Assembly (NCBI GenBank): GCA_902610315.1
Contig: CACLVA010000002.1
Coordinates: 62,001 to 126,000, forward strand
Direction of reading: 5' to 3'
Length of the DNA stretch: 64,000 bases
Source: an uncultured Pelagibacteraceae bacterium
GTDB lineage: Bacteria > Pseudomonadota > Alphaproteobacteria > Pelagibacterales > Pelagibacteraceae
Positions 36,885 through 46,962 of the stretch are shown here, piece after piece. Position numbers and translations under genes: made by a program. Positions within the stretch are counted from its first letter, which is position 1, and each line of letters starts with the position of its first letter. The notes beneath the pieces are model-generated. The model was not told where the DNA came from, did no database searches, and saw only the letters and a program-made list of their open reading frames with translations.

Positions 36885-38920
36885 ACTAGGTCGTTGAGAA
36901 TATCAGCCCTATCATACATTTTTAATAAGGGCATATAGTTATCAATATTTTCATTTGTAACTTCAATTCTTTTAACTTCTTGCTCAGCCAGAAAAAAAAG
37001 ATCTTCATTTAGTATTGGATCAGCAATTCTAAAACTTTGTATTCCACTTTGTTTGAACCCTAACAAATCTCCATAGCCTCTTAGCTTCATATCTTCTTCC
37101 GATATCTTGAAACCATCATTACTGCTTTTTAATATTTTAATTCTTTTTTTTGCATTCTCGCTCAAGTTAGATTTAAACATTAATATACAATAGGCTTCTT
37201 TATCACCACGACCAACTCTACCTCTTAATTGATGTAATTGCGATAACCCAAATTTGTTTGCATTTTCTATTACTATTACATTAGCGTTTGGAAAATCTAT
37301 GCCAACTTCAATAACAGTTGTAGAAACTAAAATATCGATTTTTTTATTTAAAAAATCATTTAAAATTTTTTCTTTTCTATCTTTATCTAAATTTCCATGA
37401 AGTATGCCAACTTTATTTGAAAAGTTTTTTTTTAAATATTCGTATCTACTAACAGATGATTGATGATCTACTTTTTTTGACTCTTCGATCAATGGACACA
37501 CCCAAAAAATTTGATTTCCATTTTTTACTTGTTTTTTTAAAAATGCTAATATTTCTTCAATTTTTTTATCTAATTTACTTAATGTAGTTATTTCTTTACG
37601 ATTTTTAGGTTTGCTTTTTATAATTGAAACATCCATATCACCAAAAATAGTCATAATCATAGTTCTTGGAATTGGCGTTGCTGACATAACTAGTATATCA
37701 CAATTTTTACCACCTTTGTCAGATAGCTTCTTTCTTTGTTTTACCCCAAATTTGTGCTGTTCATCAATAATAATTAATCCTAATTTTTTGTAATTAATTT
37801 TATTTTGGAATAAAGAATGTGTTCCTATTAATAAATCAATTTGATGATTTTCAAGATTATTAATAATTTTTTTTCGAATTTTATTATCAGTTTTACTTGT
37901 TAATATATCAATTTTTACATTATCAGGCAGTAAGCTTTTAGCTAAGTTATAATGTTGTTGCGCCAATATTTCGGTTGGAGCCATAAAAGCAACCTGAAAT
38001 TTGCTTTTTATAACATTTAAAATAGACGTTAAAGCGACTATTGTTTTTCCACTACCTACATCACCTTGTAAAAGTCTGAACATTTTTTGCTCAGATCTCA
38101 AATCATCGTTAATTTCATTTATTGCTTTTAACTGATCCTTTGTTAGTTCAAAATCTATTTTGTTTGTTATATGTTCTATGTTATTTGAACTAAATTTTTT
38201 TTTAGTTTTCTTCAGTTTCTTTACAGATTTTCTTATTTTAGAATTAATTAAAAAACTTGATAAAATTTCATCAAAAACTAATCTTTTGTAAAAAGAACCC
38301 TTCTTATTCAAGTTTTTTGGATCATGTAGTTGAATAATTGCATCTTTCCATTTTATATTTTCAAATTTATTACTAATATTTATATTTAACCATTCATTTA
38401 AATCTGGAATTTTATTCAAAACTTCACTAATAATTTTGTTATATTTTTTTTCATTTAATCCTTCTGTTAAGCTATATTTTGTATCAACCTTCTTGATACT
38501 ATTTATGTTATTATCTAAGTATGTTGGATTTGTAATTTGATATCTGTTTTTATAAAAATTAATTTTACCACTTATAATTACCCTTGAGTTTAAAGGTAGT
38601 ATTTTCCTGATGTATCCTTCGTAACTATTAAAAAAAATACAATCTAATTTTCCTGTTTCGTCTTCACATAATACCCTGTTAGGTAAATTCCTAACTCTGG
38701 GAAAATTATATTTCCTTACATTTACTGATATAGTTTGTATTTTACCTATTTGAAGTTGATTTATTTTTCTTAAGTCACTTCTATCTATTATATCTCTTGG
38801 CAAATTCCATAATAAGTCAAAAATTGTATTAATATTTTTTTTTCTAAATAATTTGGCTGTTTTGGTACCAATGCCATTAATTTTATTGATATCTGATAAC
38901 AAGTATTCATAATTAGACAT
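36881..38920 (-). CDS. recG: ATP-dependent DNA helicase RecG
   Basis: Branch-migrating helicase that remodels stalled forks and Holliday junctions. 679 residues. N-terminal wedge domain (OB fold, about 60-160), then helicase motifs: Walker A LLQGDVGSGKTIVA, motif Ia FMAPTEILAQQHY, DExH as IIIDEQHKFGVKQR, motif III MSATPIPRTM, and C-terminal DILVSTTVIEVGIDFPNA with HQLRGRVGRG. The usual length is matched. It is divergent from sdhE with 16 bp between starts. Confidence 0.95.
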   Translation of the reverse strand: MSNYEYLLSDINKINGIGTKTAKLFRKKNINTIFDLLWNLPRDIIDRSDLRKINQLQIGKIQTISVNVRKYNFPRVRNLPNRVLCEDETGKLDCIFFNSYEGYIRKILPLNSRVIISGKINFYKNRYQITNPTYLDNNINSIKKVDTKYSLTEGLNEKKYNKIISEVLNKIPDLNEWLNINISNKFENIKWKDAIIQLHDPKNLNKKGSFYKRLVFDEILSSFLINSKIRKSVKKLKKTKKKFSSNNIEHITNKIDFELTKDQLKAINEINDDLRSEQKMFRLLQGDVGSGKTIVALTSILNVIKSKFQVAFMAPTEILAQQHYNLAKSLLPDNVKIDILTSKTDNKIRKKIINNLENHQIDLLIGTHSLFQNKINYKKLGLIIIDEQHKFGVKQRKKLSDKGGKNCDILVMSATPIPRTMIMTIFGDMDVSIIKSKPKNRKEITTLSKLDKKIEEILAFLKKQVKNGNQIFWVCPLIEESKKVDHQSSVSRYEYLKKNFSNKVGILHGNLDKDRKEKILNDFLNKKIDILVSTTVIEVGIDFPNANVIVIENANKFGLSQLHQLRGRVGRGDKEAYCILMFKSNLSENAKKRIKILKSSNDGFKISEEDMKLRGYGDLLGFKQSGIQSFRIADPILNEDLFFLAEQEVKRIEVTNENIDNYMPLLKMYDRADILNDLV

Positions 38921-38936
38921 AATTACTTATATATCC

Positions 38937-39194
38937 ATGTCACAAAATAAAGAAGATCTTAAAAATAAAATTATTTATAGAGCTTCTTATAGAGGCACAA
39001 AAGAAATGGACATATTAATGACCGCTTTTGTTAAATCTTTTATAGACGAGTTGAATGAAGATACATTAAAAATATTAGACGCGTTTGTTAATATGGATGA
39101 TGAAACATTAATTTCTTTTAAAAAAAAAGAATCATTAGATAATATCAAAGACAAAAATTTGCTAGATATAATTGATAGGTTTAAAAAATTTTAA
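38937..39194 (+). CDS. sdhE: FAD assembly factor SdhE (succinate dehydrogenase)
   Basis: Small protein promoting flavinylation of SdhA. 85 residues. The signature region is IIYRASYRGTKEMDILMTAF, containing the RGxxE motif, followed by the helical bundle DTLKILDAFVNMDDETLISF. It is divergent from recG, a pairing shared by many alphaproteobacteria. The stop codon directly abuts the 3' end of the opposite-strand tRNA-Ser, with no spacer. Confidence 0.92.
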   Translation: MSQNKEDLKNKIIYRASYRGTKEMDILMTAFVKSFIDELNEDTLKILDAFVNMDDETLISFKKKESLDNIKDKNLLDIIDRFKKF

Positions 39195-39284
39195 TGGCGG
39201 AGAGACTGGGATTCGAACCCAGGAAAGAGTTGCCCCTTTGCCGGTTTTCAAGACCGGTGCTTTCAACCGCTCAGCCATCTCTCC
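39195..39284 (-). tRNA. tRNA-Ser(UGA)
   Basis: 90 nt including CCA, class II. On the minus strand: acceptor GGAGAGA pairs with TCTCTCC, anticodon arm CCGGT-CTTGAAA-ACCGG with anticodon TGA, a long variable arm, and T-loop GGTTCGAATCC. The 3' end touches the sdhE stop. Confidence 0.95.
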
Positions 39285-39389
39285 ACTCCAGACATTTATA
39301 TTTAAAAAAAATATTTCTACAACATAATAAGTTTTTTACTATATCTTAAGATATTTTAAGTGTAATTGTCCCTAATAAGTCATAATTAT

Positions 39390-40262
39390 ATGAAAAAATT
39401 TAATCAAGGTATCATTCTCAGTAGTTTAGGATCTTTTTGGTGGGGTGTAATTGGAGTAATTTATTTTAGATCTTTATCTTTTGTAGGTCCGCTCGAATTA
39501 GTCATACATAGATGTTTATGGACAACAATATTTTTATTAATTACAACTTTTTTTTTATTTAAATGGCAAAAGTTTCTTATTATTTTAAAATCATCTAAAA
39601 AAATATTTATATTATTTTTATCTTCAATTTTAATTCTTACAAATTGGTCCGTTTGGATATATGCAGTTTCAACTAATCAAATTATAAATGCTAGTTTTGG
39701 CTATTTCATAATGCCTATTATGAGTGTTTTTTTTGGTTACTTATTTTTTAAGGAAAAACTAAATTTTAAAATAATCTTATCAATCATATTAGTTTTATGC
39801 TCAATATTTTATATGCTATATGAATTTAAGACTATACCCTGGATAGGTTTAACAGTTGCTATATCTTGGTCACTATATAATGTTTGTAGAAAATTAATTA
39901 AAGTTGATACAGATATTGGTTTATTGGTAGAAAGTTTTTTTATATTCCCCTTTGCACTTATAGCCCTAATTTATTTATTTAATATTGAGGTTAATTATTT
40001 TTCTACAAATAATATTTCAATGATGTTTTTATTAGTTTTAGCTGGACCTATAACTGTTATACCACTATTTTTGTATGTTAAAGGTGTTGAGTTATCTGGT
40101 CTTGGACCCACAGGTATGATATTTTATATAACACCAACCTTTCAATTTTTGTTAGGATACTTTTATTATGGAGAGATATTTTCTTTTGAAAAGTTTATTA
40201 GTTTTATAATAATATGGATTGCCGTATTGATTTATTTAAATAATTTATATGAGAAAAATTAG
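39390..40262 (+). CDS. rarD: RarD-type EamA (DMT) permease
   Basis: Ten-span drug/metabolite-type transporter of the RarD subgroup, about 290 residues. GIILSSLGSFWWGVIGVIYF starts the first repeat, and VIHRCLWTTIFLLITTFFL and NWSVWIYAVSTNQIINASFG are typical of RarD. LVESFFIFPFALIALIYL and GPTGMIFYITPTFQFLLGY lie in the second repeat. The frame extends to a TTG at 39366; ATG 39390 is preferred. Substrate unknown. It overlaps the lytic transglycosylase gene by 14 bp. Confidence 0.88.
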   Translation: MKKFNQGIILSSLGSFWWGVIGVIYFRSLSFVGPLELVIHRCLWTTIFLLITTFFLFKWQKFLIILKSSKKIFILFLSSILILTNWSVWIYAVSTNQIINASFGYFIMPIMSVFFGYLFFKEKLNFKIILSIILVLCSIFYMLYEFKTIPWIGLTVAISWSLYNVCRKLIKVDTDIGLLVESFFIFPFALIALIYLFNIEVNYFSTNNISMMFLLVLAGPITVIPLFLYVKGVELSGLGPTGMIFYITPTFQFLLGYFYYGEIFSFEKFISFIIIWIAVLIYLNNLYEKN

Positions 40263-41250
40263 TATTATAATCTCGTCATTACTTTTAATGTTGATAACTT
40301 TTACCAAGGTTAATTCTGATGAAAAATTTAGCTCTTGGATTATAGAATTTAAAAAAAAAGCTATTAATGAAGGTATTTCAGAAAAAACTGTTGATGCAGT
40401 CATGAATAATGCAATTTTTCTCCCTAAAGTAATTGAGTATGACAGATATCAACCAGAATTTTATGAAGATACAAAAACCTATGTTTCAAAAAGAACATCT
40501 AAAGATAAAGTCAAAAAAGGTAAAAGAATTTATAAAAAAAATAAAAATTTAATTAATATTGTTGACAAAGAATTCAAAGTTGAAAAAGAACTTTTGCTGG
40601 CCTTAATGGGCATTGAGACAAACTACGGTACGTATTTAGGTAAAATGGATATAATTTCATCTTTGGCAACTTTAAGTTACGACAAACGGAGAAGTGAATT
40701 TTTTTCAAATGAATTAATTACAATACTGAAGTTGATTGACCAAAACAAAGTTGATAAAGACATTTTATTTGGCTCATGGGCTGGTGCCTTTGGTAATTTT
40801 CAGTTTATGCCAACTACAATCTCTAATTATGCCATAGACTATAATAATAATTCGATTATTGAATTAAAAGAAGCCGAAGATTCTTTTGCCTCTGCCGCAA
40901 ATTATTTAAATAAAATTGGTTGGAGAAAAAATGAGCCGTGTTTTTTTAATATTGAGTTAAATGAAAATATCCCTAGAAAATTATTAAATACGTCAGCAAA
41001 AAAAATTAAACATAAAAGAAAATTCAAATATTATAAAAAATATATTAAAGAATTTGAAAATTTGAACATAGGTGATAACGTAAAAGTAGCTGTAATAACA
41101 CCTGATAGTGATATTGTTAAAAATAATAATAAGTTAAGACCCGCTTTTTTGGTATTTCCAAATTATGATAGAGTTTTGAAATGGAATAGGTCTCTAAGAT
41201 TTGCAATTGCTGTGTGCACATTAAAAAACAAATTTGAAAATGAATTATAA
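40249..41250 (+). CDS. mltB: Lytic murein transglycosylase B (GH103)
   Basis: Cleaves peptidoglycan glycan strands with anhydroMurNAc formation. 333 residues. Signal peptide (IIISSLLLMLITFTKVNS) without a clear lipobox. Family motifs: LLALMGIETNYGTYLGKMD with the catalytic Glu, ATLSYDKRRSEFFSNEL, and GSWAGAFGNFQFMPTTISNYA. It overlaps rarD and leads into rlpA and the carboxypeptidase, making a cell-wall cluster. Confidence 0.93.
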   Translation: MRKISIIISSLLLMLITFTKVNSDEKFSSWIIEFKKKAINEGISEKTVDAVMNNAIFLPKVIEYDRYQPEFYEDTKTYVSKRTSKDKVKKGKRIYKKNKNLINIVDKEFKVEKELLLALMGIETNYGTYLGKMDIISSLATLSYDKRRSEFFSNELITILKLIDQNKVDKDILFGSWAGAFGNFQFMPTTISNYAIDYNNNSIIELKEAEDSFASAANYLNKIGWRKNEPCFFNIELNENIPRKLLNTSAKKIKHKRKFKYYKKYIKEFENLNIGDNVKVAVITPDSDIVKNNNKLRPAFLVFPNYDRVLKWNRSLRFAIAVCTLKNKFENEL

Positions 41251-41992
41251 AATTTTTATAATTTTAATATTTTTTATATTTTCAGGATGTAAATTAGAAA
41301 CTGTTAATAAAAAAGTTAATTATGACAATAATATTTATGTTAACAAAGGATTTACACTAATCTACTCAGATGAACTTATAAAAGATAAAATAACAAAAAA
41401 AAAAATTGATGTAAGAAGTTTAGATATTCATCATAGCTATTTATCTAGAGGTACAAAAGTTAAAATTACCAATCTCTTAAACAATAAATCTCTAGTTGGA
41501 AATGTTTCAAGAAAAATAAAAAATTTGGACTTTTATAATTCAATTGTGTCTAAACGTATTTCAGATGAGTTAAACATAAATTATGACCAACCTTATATTG
41601 AGATAAAAGAAATTAAAAACAATTCAATTTTTTTAGCAAAGAAATCTAAAACTTTTGAAGAAGAAAAAAATGTAGCCAATAAAGCTCCAGTCGACACAAT
41701 AAGTATTAATGATTTAAACTCATCTAAAAAAGAAAAAGTAAAAGATACAAAAGTTAGCAAGTTTTCATATGTAATTAAAGTAGCTGAATTTTACTTTTTT
41801 GAAAATGCCAAAGATCTAAAAAAAAGAATAATAAAAGAAACAGACATACAAATTGTGAATATTTTGTCTATCTCTAAGAATACACATAGAATTATATTAG
41901 GTCCTTATAATAATATTAATTCTCTACAAAAGGCATTTTATAGTATAAGAACTTTAGGCTTTGAAAATATTGAAATTATTAAAAATGGATAA
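41240..41992 (+). CDS. rlpA: RlpA-like SPOR-domain lipoprotein
   Basis: About 250 residues. Lipoprotein signal with lipobox FSGC near residue 18. The middle region (KGFTLIYSDELIKDK ... LSRGTKVKITNLLNNKSLVG) resembles the RlpA double-psi beta-barrel, though the usual catalytic Asp/His residues are not obvious, so lytic activity is uncertain. The C-terminal 75 residues (KFSYVIKVAEFYFFENAKDL ... IILGPYNNINSLQKAF) form a SPOR domain binding denuded peptidoglycan. The ATG at 41240 is used; an upstream TTG at 41234 is possible. Synteny between mltB and dac supports the name. Confidence 0.78.
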   Translation: MNYKIFIILIFFIFSGCKLETVNKKVNYDNNIYVNKGFTLIYSDELIKDKITKKKIDVRSLDIHHSYLSRGTKVKITNLLNNKSLVGNVSRKIKNLDFYNSIVSKRISDELNINYDQPYIEIKEIKNNSIFLAKKSKTFEEEKNVANKAPVDTISINDLNSSKKEKVKDTKVSKFSYVIKVAEFYFFENAKDLKKRIIKETDIQIVNILSISKNTHRIILGPYNNINSLQKAFYSIRTLGFENIEIIKNG

Positions 41993-43145
41993 ATTTAAAA
42001 AATTTTTATTTTATTGTTTTTTATCTTACTTTTGGTTAACGAATGCCTCTATTTCTGCTTTTGATATAAACGCTAGAACTGCAATTTTACAAGATTATTT
42101 GTCAGGAGAAATTCTTTATGAAAAAGATATTCAAAGATCCATTTATCCTGCGTCAATGACAAAAATAATGACGTCAATAGTTGTATTTGATTTGTTAAAA
42201 AGTGGGGATCTAAATCTTGATGACAAAGTAATGGTTTCAGAAAATGCATGGAGACTTTCACAATCAGGATATTCATCGATGTTTATTATGGTTGGAGATG
42301 AAGTATCAATAGAAGATTTATTAAAAGGAATAATAATTGCATCTGGTAATGATGCCTGTGTTGCTTTAGCGGAAGGTGTTGCTGGTACGGAGGAAGAATT
42401 TGCGATAATGATGAATTCTAAAGCTGCAGAAATTGGAATGATAAATACTAATTTTACAAACTCCTCTGGAATAAATGATCCAGATAATTATTCTACTGTT
42501 GAAGATATTCTATTAATGTCAAATTATTTAATTAAAAACTATCCTGTTTATTATTCTTATTTTAAGGAAAAAACTTTTACATGGGATCGAACTGGGGGAG
42601 ATCCAATTACGCAAGGAAATAGAAATCCTTTATTGTATAAAAATTATGGTGCTGATGGTATTAAAACCGGCTACCTTGCTGTAGAAAAATATTCATTAGC
42701 TAGCTCTATTAAAAAAGGAGAGAGAAGATTAATAGCAGTAGGTAGTGGATTTGAAACTAAAAATTCAAGATCTAGACAATCGAAAAAACTTTTAACATGG
42801 GGTTTAACTAACTTTGATACAATTCAAATAGCTAAAACTGATGAAGAAATTTCCAATTTAGATGTATGGTTAGGTAAAAAAGATAAAGTTCAAGTTTACG
42901 TAAAAAACGATATATATAAAACAATTCCAAAAGCTAGAAAAAAACACCTAGAGGCATATATTGAATACAATGGACCCATACTTGCACCAATAGAAAAGGA
43001 TCAAGAGTTAGGAATTTTAAAAATTTTATATAAGGATGAAATTATTAATGAATTTAAAGTTTATGCATTTGAAGATATAAAAAAACTCAATGTTATTTCT
43101 AGAATTATAAAATCTATAAACTATCTTATCTGGGGTGATGTATAA
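41985..43145 (+). CDS. dacC: D-alanyl-D-alanine carboxypeptidase
   Basis: Low-molecular-weight penicillin-binding protein trimming stem peptides. About 386 residues. Signal segment FLFYCFLSYFWLTNASISA. Catalytic motifs: SxxK in YPASMTKIMTSIV, SxN in ASGNDACVALAEG and KTG in DGIKTGYLAVEKYS. A C-terminal PBP5-like domain and an amphipathic terminal helix follow. The frame could open at 41961, but ATG 41985 gives the normal signal peptide. The symbol dacC is by similarity; dacA or dacF would be equally defensible. Confidence 0.9.
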   Translation: MDKFKKFLFYCFLSYFWLTNASISAFDINARTAILQDYLSGEILYEKDIQRSIYPASMTKIMTSIVVFDLLKSGDLNLDDKVMVSENAWRLSQSGYSSMFIMVGDEVSIEDLLKGIIIASGNDACVALAEGVAGTEEEFAIMMNSKAAEIGMINTNFTNSSGINDPDNYSTVEDILLMSNYLIKNYPVYYSYFKEKTFTWDRTGGDPITQGNRNPLLYKNYGADGIKTGYLAVEKYSLASSIKKGERRLIAVGSGFETKNSRSRQSKKLLTWGLTNFDTIQIAKTDEEISNLDVWLGKKDKVQVYVKNDIYKTIPKARKKHLEAYIEYNGPILAPIEKDQELGILKILYKDEIINEFKVYAFEDIKKLNVISRIIKSINYLIWGDV

Positions 43146-43752
43146 GAAAATAATAGTTTTCGAAGGTATAGATGGGTCTGGAAAAACATTTCATCTCAAT
43201 GAGGTAGCAAAGTACTTATCTAAAAAAAAAATAAAATTTATAAAAATAAGAGAACCAGGTGGCACTAAAAATTCAGAAATTATAAGAAATATTATATTAA
43301 ATAAAAAATCAACTTTTAAAAAAAAAACAGATTTATTACTTTATTTAGCTGCTAGAAATGAAAATTATGAAAATTTGATTAAGCCATATTTAAATAGAAA
43401 AGTTATACTTATTGATAGATTTATAGACTCAACCATAGCGTACCAGCATTATGGTTTTAAGATAAATAAAAGAGTTATAAAGGAATTAAACAATTTCATA
43501 CTAGGTAATCTAAAACCTAATTTTACTTTTTTTCATTATGTGCCAATTAAAAGAATAAAAAAGAATATTTCAGGAAAAAAGAATAAATACGACAGTTTTA
43601 GCAAAAATTTTTATAATAAAGTACAAAATGGATTTTTGAATATTTTAAAAAAAAATAAGAATAAGTTATTAATAGATTCGTCTAAAAATAAGAAATACAA
43701 TATAGAATTAATTAAAAATAGAATAAATAAAATATTAAAAATTAATGGGTGA
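43138..43752 (+). CDS. tmk: Thymidylate kinase
   Basis: Phosphorylates dTMP to dTDP. About 204 residues. The P-loop is FEGIDGSGKTFHL, the DRF-like motif LIDRFIDSTIAYQHYG, and REPGGTKNSE corresponds to the conserved EPGGT motif. The ATG at 43138 overlaps the carboxypeptidase stop; a GTG one codon earlier is possible. The LID region is short and Lys-rich. It is followed with an 8-bp overlap by holB, as in other alphaproteobacteria. Confidence 0.94.
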   Translation: MYKKIIVFEGIDGSGKTFHLNEVAKYLSKKKIKFIKIREPGGTKNSEIIRNIILNKKSTFKKKTDLLLYLAARNENYENLIKPYLNRKVILIDRFIDSTIAYQHYGFKINKRVIKELNNFILGNLKPNFTFFHYVPIKRIKKNISGKKNKYDSFSKNFYNKVQNGFLNILKKNKNKLLIDSSKNKKYNIELIKNRINKILKING

Positions 43753-44680
43753 AGAAATTTTTAGCAAAGAACTATCTACATTTAAAAAAGAAATAAATTT
43801 TATTTCTAATTTATATATTAATAGAAAATTACCACAAACAATATTATTTACTGGAGAAAAAGGTATTGGCAAATTAAACGTGGCTTACCATTTAATTAAT
43901 TTCATATTGTCAAAAGATGAGGATAATGAATATTGTATAACTACTAACAAAATTAATTCTAATAACAAAACTTATAATCTTTTGCTCAAAAATATTCACC
44001 CAAATCTATTTCTAATTTCATTAAAAGATAAAAAAAAGAATATTGATATTGAACAAATCAAAAATATGAAAAATTTTCTAAATATAACATCATTCAGCAA
44101 TAAGCCAAAGATTGTGTTGATAGATGGAAGTGAATATTTGAATTTGTCTTCCTCAAATTCTTTACTTAAATCGTTAGAGGAAAATTTAAATAATGTTTTT
44201 TTTATATTGGTTCATGACATTAAAAAAAAACTGTTAACTACAATCAAATCCAGATGTATACAATTTAAATTTTTTCTGAATAATGAGGGTCGTGAAAAAA
44301 GAATAAATGAAATACTAAATAATCAATTTAATGATTTAAGTTCTGATTTTAAAAATAAATATATCAGCCCTCTTTTTTTTAAAAGTTTGTTAGAATATTG
44401 TAATAAAAATAATTTACAGATAAACGATATTAATCTAGATAATCTTTTATCCGATATACTTAAAAAAAAAGATTATAAAAAAAATGAATTTGTCTTAAAA
44501 AATTTTTTTTTATTAGTTCAATTATTTCTGTATAAAAAAATTAGAAATGAACAAAATAATAATAAATATTTTTATTTATTGAAGTATTTTACACAAAGAT
44601 TTGATGATGTTACTAAATTTAATCTAGACTTTGAGTCGTATGTTTTAGAATTTAAGAATTTAATTTATAATGAAAAATAA
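43745..44680 (+). CDS. holB: DNA polymerase III delta' subunit, divergent
   Basis: Clamp-loader subunit. 311 residues, strongly A+T-driven composition. LFTGEKGIGKLNVAYHLI is a degenerate Walker A, as in ATPase-inactive delta'. PKIVLIDGSEYLNLSSSNSL with LLKSLEENLNNVFFILVHD matches the AAA+ sensor/trigger region, and TTIKSRCIQFKFF carries the SRC motif. No CxxCxxC zinc module is present. The identification rests on these motifs plus tmk-holB-metG synteny. Confidence 0.88.
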   Translation: MGEEIFSKELSTFKKEINFISNLYINRKLPQTILFTGEKGIGKLNVAYHLINFILSKDEDNEYCITTNKINSNNKTYNLLLKNIHPNLFLISLKDKKKNIDIEQIKNMKNFLNITSFSNKPKIVLIDGSEYLNLSSSNSLLKSLEENLNNVFFILVHDIKKKLLTTIKSRCIQFKFFLNNEGREKRINEILNNQFNDLSSDFKNKYISPLFFKSLLEYCNKNNLQINDINLDNLLSDILKKKDYKKNEFVLKNFFLLVQLFLYKKIRNEQNNNKYFYLLKYFTQRFDDVTKFNLDFESYVLEFKNLIYNEK

Positions 44681-46205
44681 CTATTATATCACTACACCAA
44701 TTTATTATCCATCTGCAAAACCTCATATGGGACATGCATACTCAAGTATAGTTGCTGATTTTTTTGCAAGATTTAAAAGAATCAGCGAACATAATGTTTT
44801 TTTTTTAACTGGTACAGATGAGCATGGCCAAAAAATCCAAAGAGCAGCATTAGAAGCAAAAAAAGATCCCTTAGATTTTTGTAATGAAATAAGCTCAAAT
44901 TTTAAAGATTTGTCTGCTATTTTAAATCTTTCAAATGATGATTTTATTAGAACAACTGAAAAACGTCATAAAATGGCAGTTGAAAATTTATGGAATATTT
45001 TAGAAAAAAAAAATGAAATATATTTATCTAAATATTCAGGTTGGTATTCTGTATCTGATGAAGCCTTTTATTCTGAAAATGAAATTGAAGACAAAGATAA
45101 TGTTAAAGTAAACAAATTATCAGGTTCAAAAGTTGAATGGGTTGAAGAAGAGTCTTTTTTCTTTAAATTATCAAATTGGGAAAAAAAATTACTGGATTAT
45201 TATGATAAAAATCCTGAATTTATAAGACCGGAAAGTAGAAGAAATGAAGTTATCAGTTTTGTTAAAGGAGGACTTAAAGATTTATCTGTAAGTAGAAAAT
45301 CTATATCTTGGGGGATAAATGTTCCCTCCCACAAAAACCATATTATTTACGTATGGTTAGATGCACTAACAAATTATTTGAGCGCACTTGATTATCCTAA
45401 TATTGATAATGATAAATATAAGAATTTCTGGCCTGCATCTGTCCACATAATTGGTAAAGACATATTAAGGTTTCACGCTGTTTACTGGCCAGCTTTTTTG
45501 TTAGCAGCAAATTTACCTTTACCTAAAACTATATACGGTCATGGTTGGATTTTATCTAATGAGGAAAAAATGTCTAAATCGAAAGGAAATATATTAGACC
45601 CCTTAGAAATTATTGATAAATATGGTCTTGATCCTTTAAGATTTTATTTATTAAAAGAAGTTTCTTTTGGCAACGATGGCAATATATCAAAAGAAAAATT
45701 AGAAAATTCTATCAATAGTGATCTTGCTAACAATTACGGTAACTTATGTCAGAGAGTAATATCTTTTAATGAAAAAAATTTAAATTTAGAAATCCCAAAA
45801 AATATAAAATTTAATAATGAAGATTTAAATATATTAAATAGATTTAAAGAAAATTACAGTAAAATTGAAAATGCGGTAAATAAACAAGATATAAATTTTT
45901 ATATGAATTTTTTAATGGAGACTTTGTTTGGAGCTAATAAATATTTTAATGACCAAGAACCCTGGAATAAAAAAAACGATATTAATAGATTAAATACTAT
46001 TATCTATGTTAGCTTAGAATTAATTAGAAAAATTTCTATTTTAATGTATCCAATTATACCTGAAACTTCTTTAAAAGCTTTAAATATTTTTAATATTAAA
46101 GAAAAAGATATCATCTTTAATTCATTGCTAAATAATGAGTTTTTAAAACAAGGTATGAAAATAAATAAAATTAATATACTTATTAAAAAGATAATAAATG
46201 ATTGA
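44670..46205 (+). CDS. metG: Methionyl-tRNA synthetase
   Basis: Class I synthetase, 511 residues. The HIGH-like motif is YYPSAKPHMGHAYSSI, LTGTDEHGQKIQRAALEA follows, and the KMSKS motif is in EEKMSKSKGNIL. WLDALTNYLSAL and GKDILRFHAVYWPAFL are family-typical. The connective peptide lacks Cys pairs, so it is the zinc-free type usual for alphaproteobacteria (from memory). There is no C-terminal tRNA-binding domain. It overlaps holB and tatD. Confidence 0.96.
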   Translation: MKNNYYITTPIYYPSAKPHMGHAYSSIVADFFARFKRISEHNVFFLTGTDEHGQKIQRAALEAKKDPLDFCNEISSNFKDLSAILNLSNDDFIRTTEKRHKMAVENLWNILEKKNEIYLSKYSGWYSVSDEAFYSENEIEDKDNVKVNKLSGSKVEWVEEESFFFKLSNWEKKLLDYYDKNPEFIRPESRRNEVISFVKGGLKDLSVSRKSISWGINVPSHKNHIIYVWLDALTNYLSALDYPNIDNDKYKNFWPASVHIIGKDILRFHAVYWPAFLLAANLPLPKTIYGHGWILSNEEKMSKSKGNILDPLEIIDKYGLDPLRFYLLKEVSFGNDGNISKEKLENSINSDLANNYGNLCQRVISFNEKNLNLEIPKNIKFNNEDLNILNRFKENYSKIENAVNKQDINFYMNFLMETLFGANKYFNDQEPWNKKNDINRLNTIIYVSLELIRKISILMYPIIPETSLKALNIFNIKEKDIIFNSLLNNEFLKQGMKINKINILIKKIIND

Positions 46206-46962
46206 CTCTCATTGCCATTTAGACCGTGAACCATTGATTAATAATTTTGAAGAAGTTATGCAAAGGGCTAAAAATGTTGGTATAGAAAAAATTTTAACTA
46301 TTTGCACAACTAACAAAAACTTTTCTGAAGTAGAAAATTTGGTAAAAAAAGATCAAATAATATACGGCACATTTGGTATACACCCCCATGAAGCTAATAC
46401 TAACAGTATAAGTAAGGACCAAATAATTAAAAATGTTTCTAAGAATAAAAAAATTATTGGGGTAGGGGAAACAGGTTTAGATTTTTACTACAACAATAGT
46501 GACAAAGTTTCACAAATTAATAGTTTTGAAGAACATATACTTGCATCCATTGAATTGAATAAACCAATTATTATACACTCTAGAAATGCAGAAGATGAAA
46601 CATTTGAATTATTAAACAAATATAAAAATAAAAATATAAAAATTTTGATGCACTGTTATACTGGAAGTTTAGAACTTGCAAAAAAAATGCTTGATTTGAA
46701 TTCATATTTTTCTGCAAGTGGTATTATAACTTTTAAAAAGAGCGCAGATCTAAATAATACCTTTAATTTTATCCCTTCAGATAAAATATTAATTGAAACA
46801 GATAGCCCATTTCTTGCTCCGGTACCCAAAAGGGGAAAAACTAATGAACCTAGTTATTTAAAGTATACTTTAGAACATATGGCAAAAATAAAGAATATTT
46901 CTCCACAAGAAATAGAATTGATAACTTCACAAAATTTCAAAAAATTATTTGAAGTAAATTAA
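46198..46962 (+). CDS. tatD: TatD-family deoxyribonuclease
   Basis: Metal-dependent hydrolase of the TatD group (3'-5' exonuclease or D-aminoacyl-tRNA related roles). 254 residues. Metal ligands: IDSHCHLDREPL, GVGETGLDFYYNN, PIIIHSRNAEDET, MHCYTGSLELAKKML and ETDSPFLAPVPKRGK. It overlaps metG by 8 bp and the next gene by one base. Confidence 0.94.
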   Translation: MIDSHCHLDREPLINNFEEVMQRAKNVGIEKILTICTTNKNFSEVENLVKKDQIIYGTFGIHPHEANTNSISKDQIIKNVSKNKKIIGVGETGLDFYYNNSDKVSQINSFEEHILASIELNKPIIIHSRNAEDETFELLNKYKNKNIKILMHCYTGSLELAKKMLDLNSYFSASGIITFKKSADLNNTFNFIPSDKILIETDSPFLAPVPKRGKTNEPSYLKYTLEHMAKIKNISPQEIELITSQNFKKLFEVN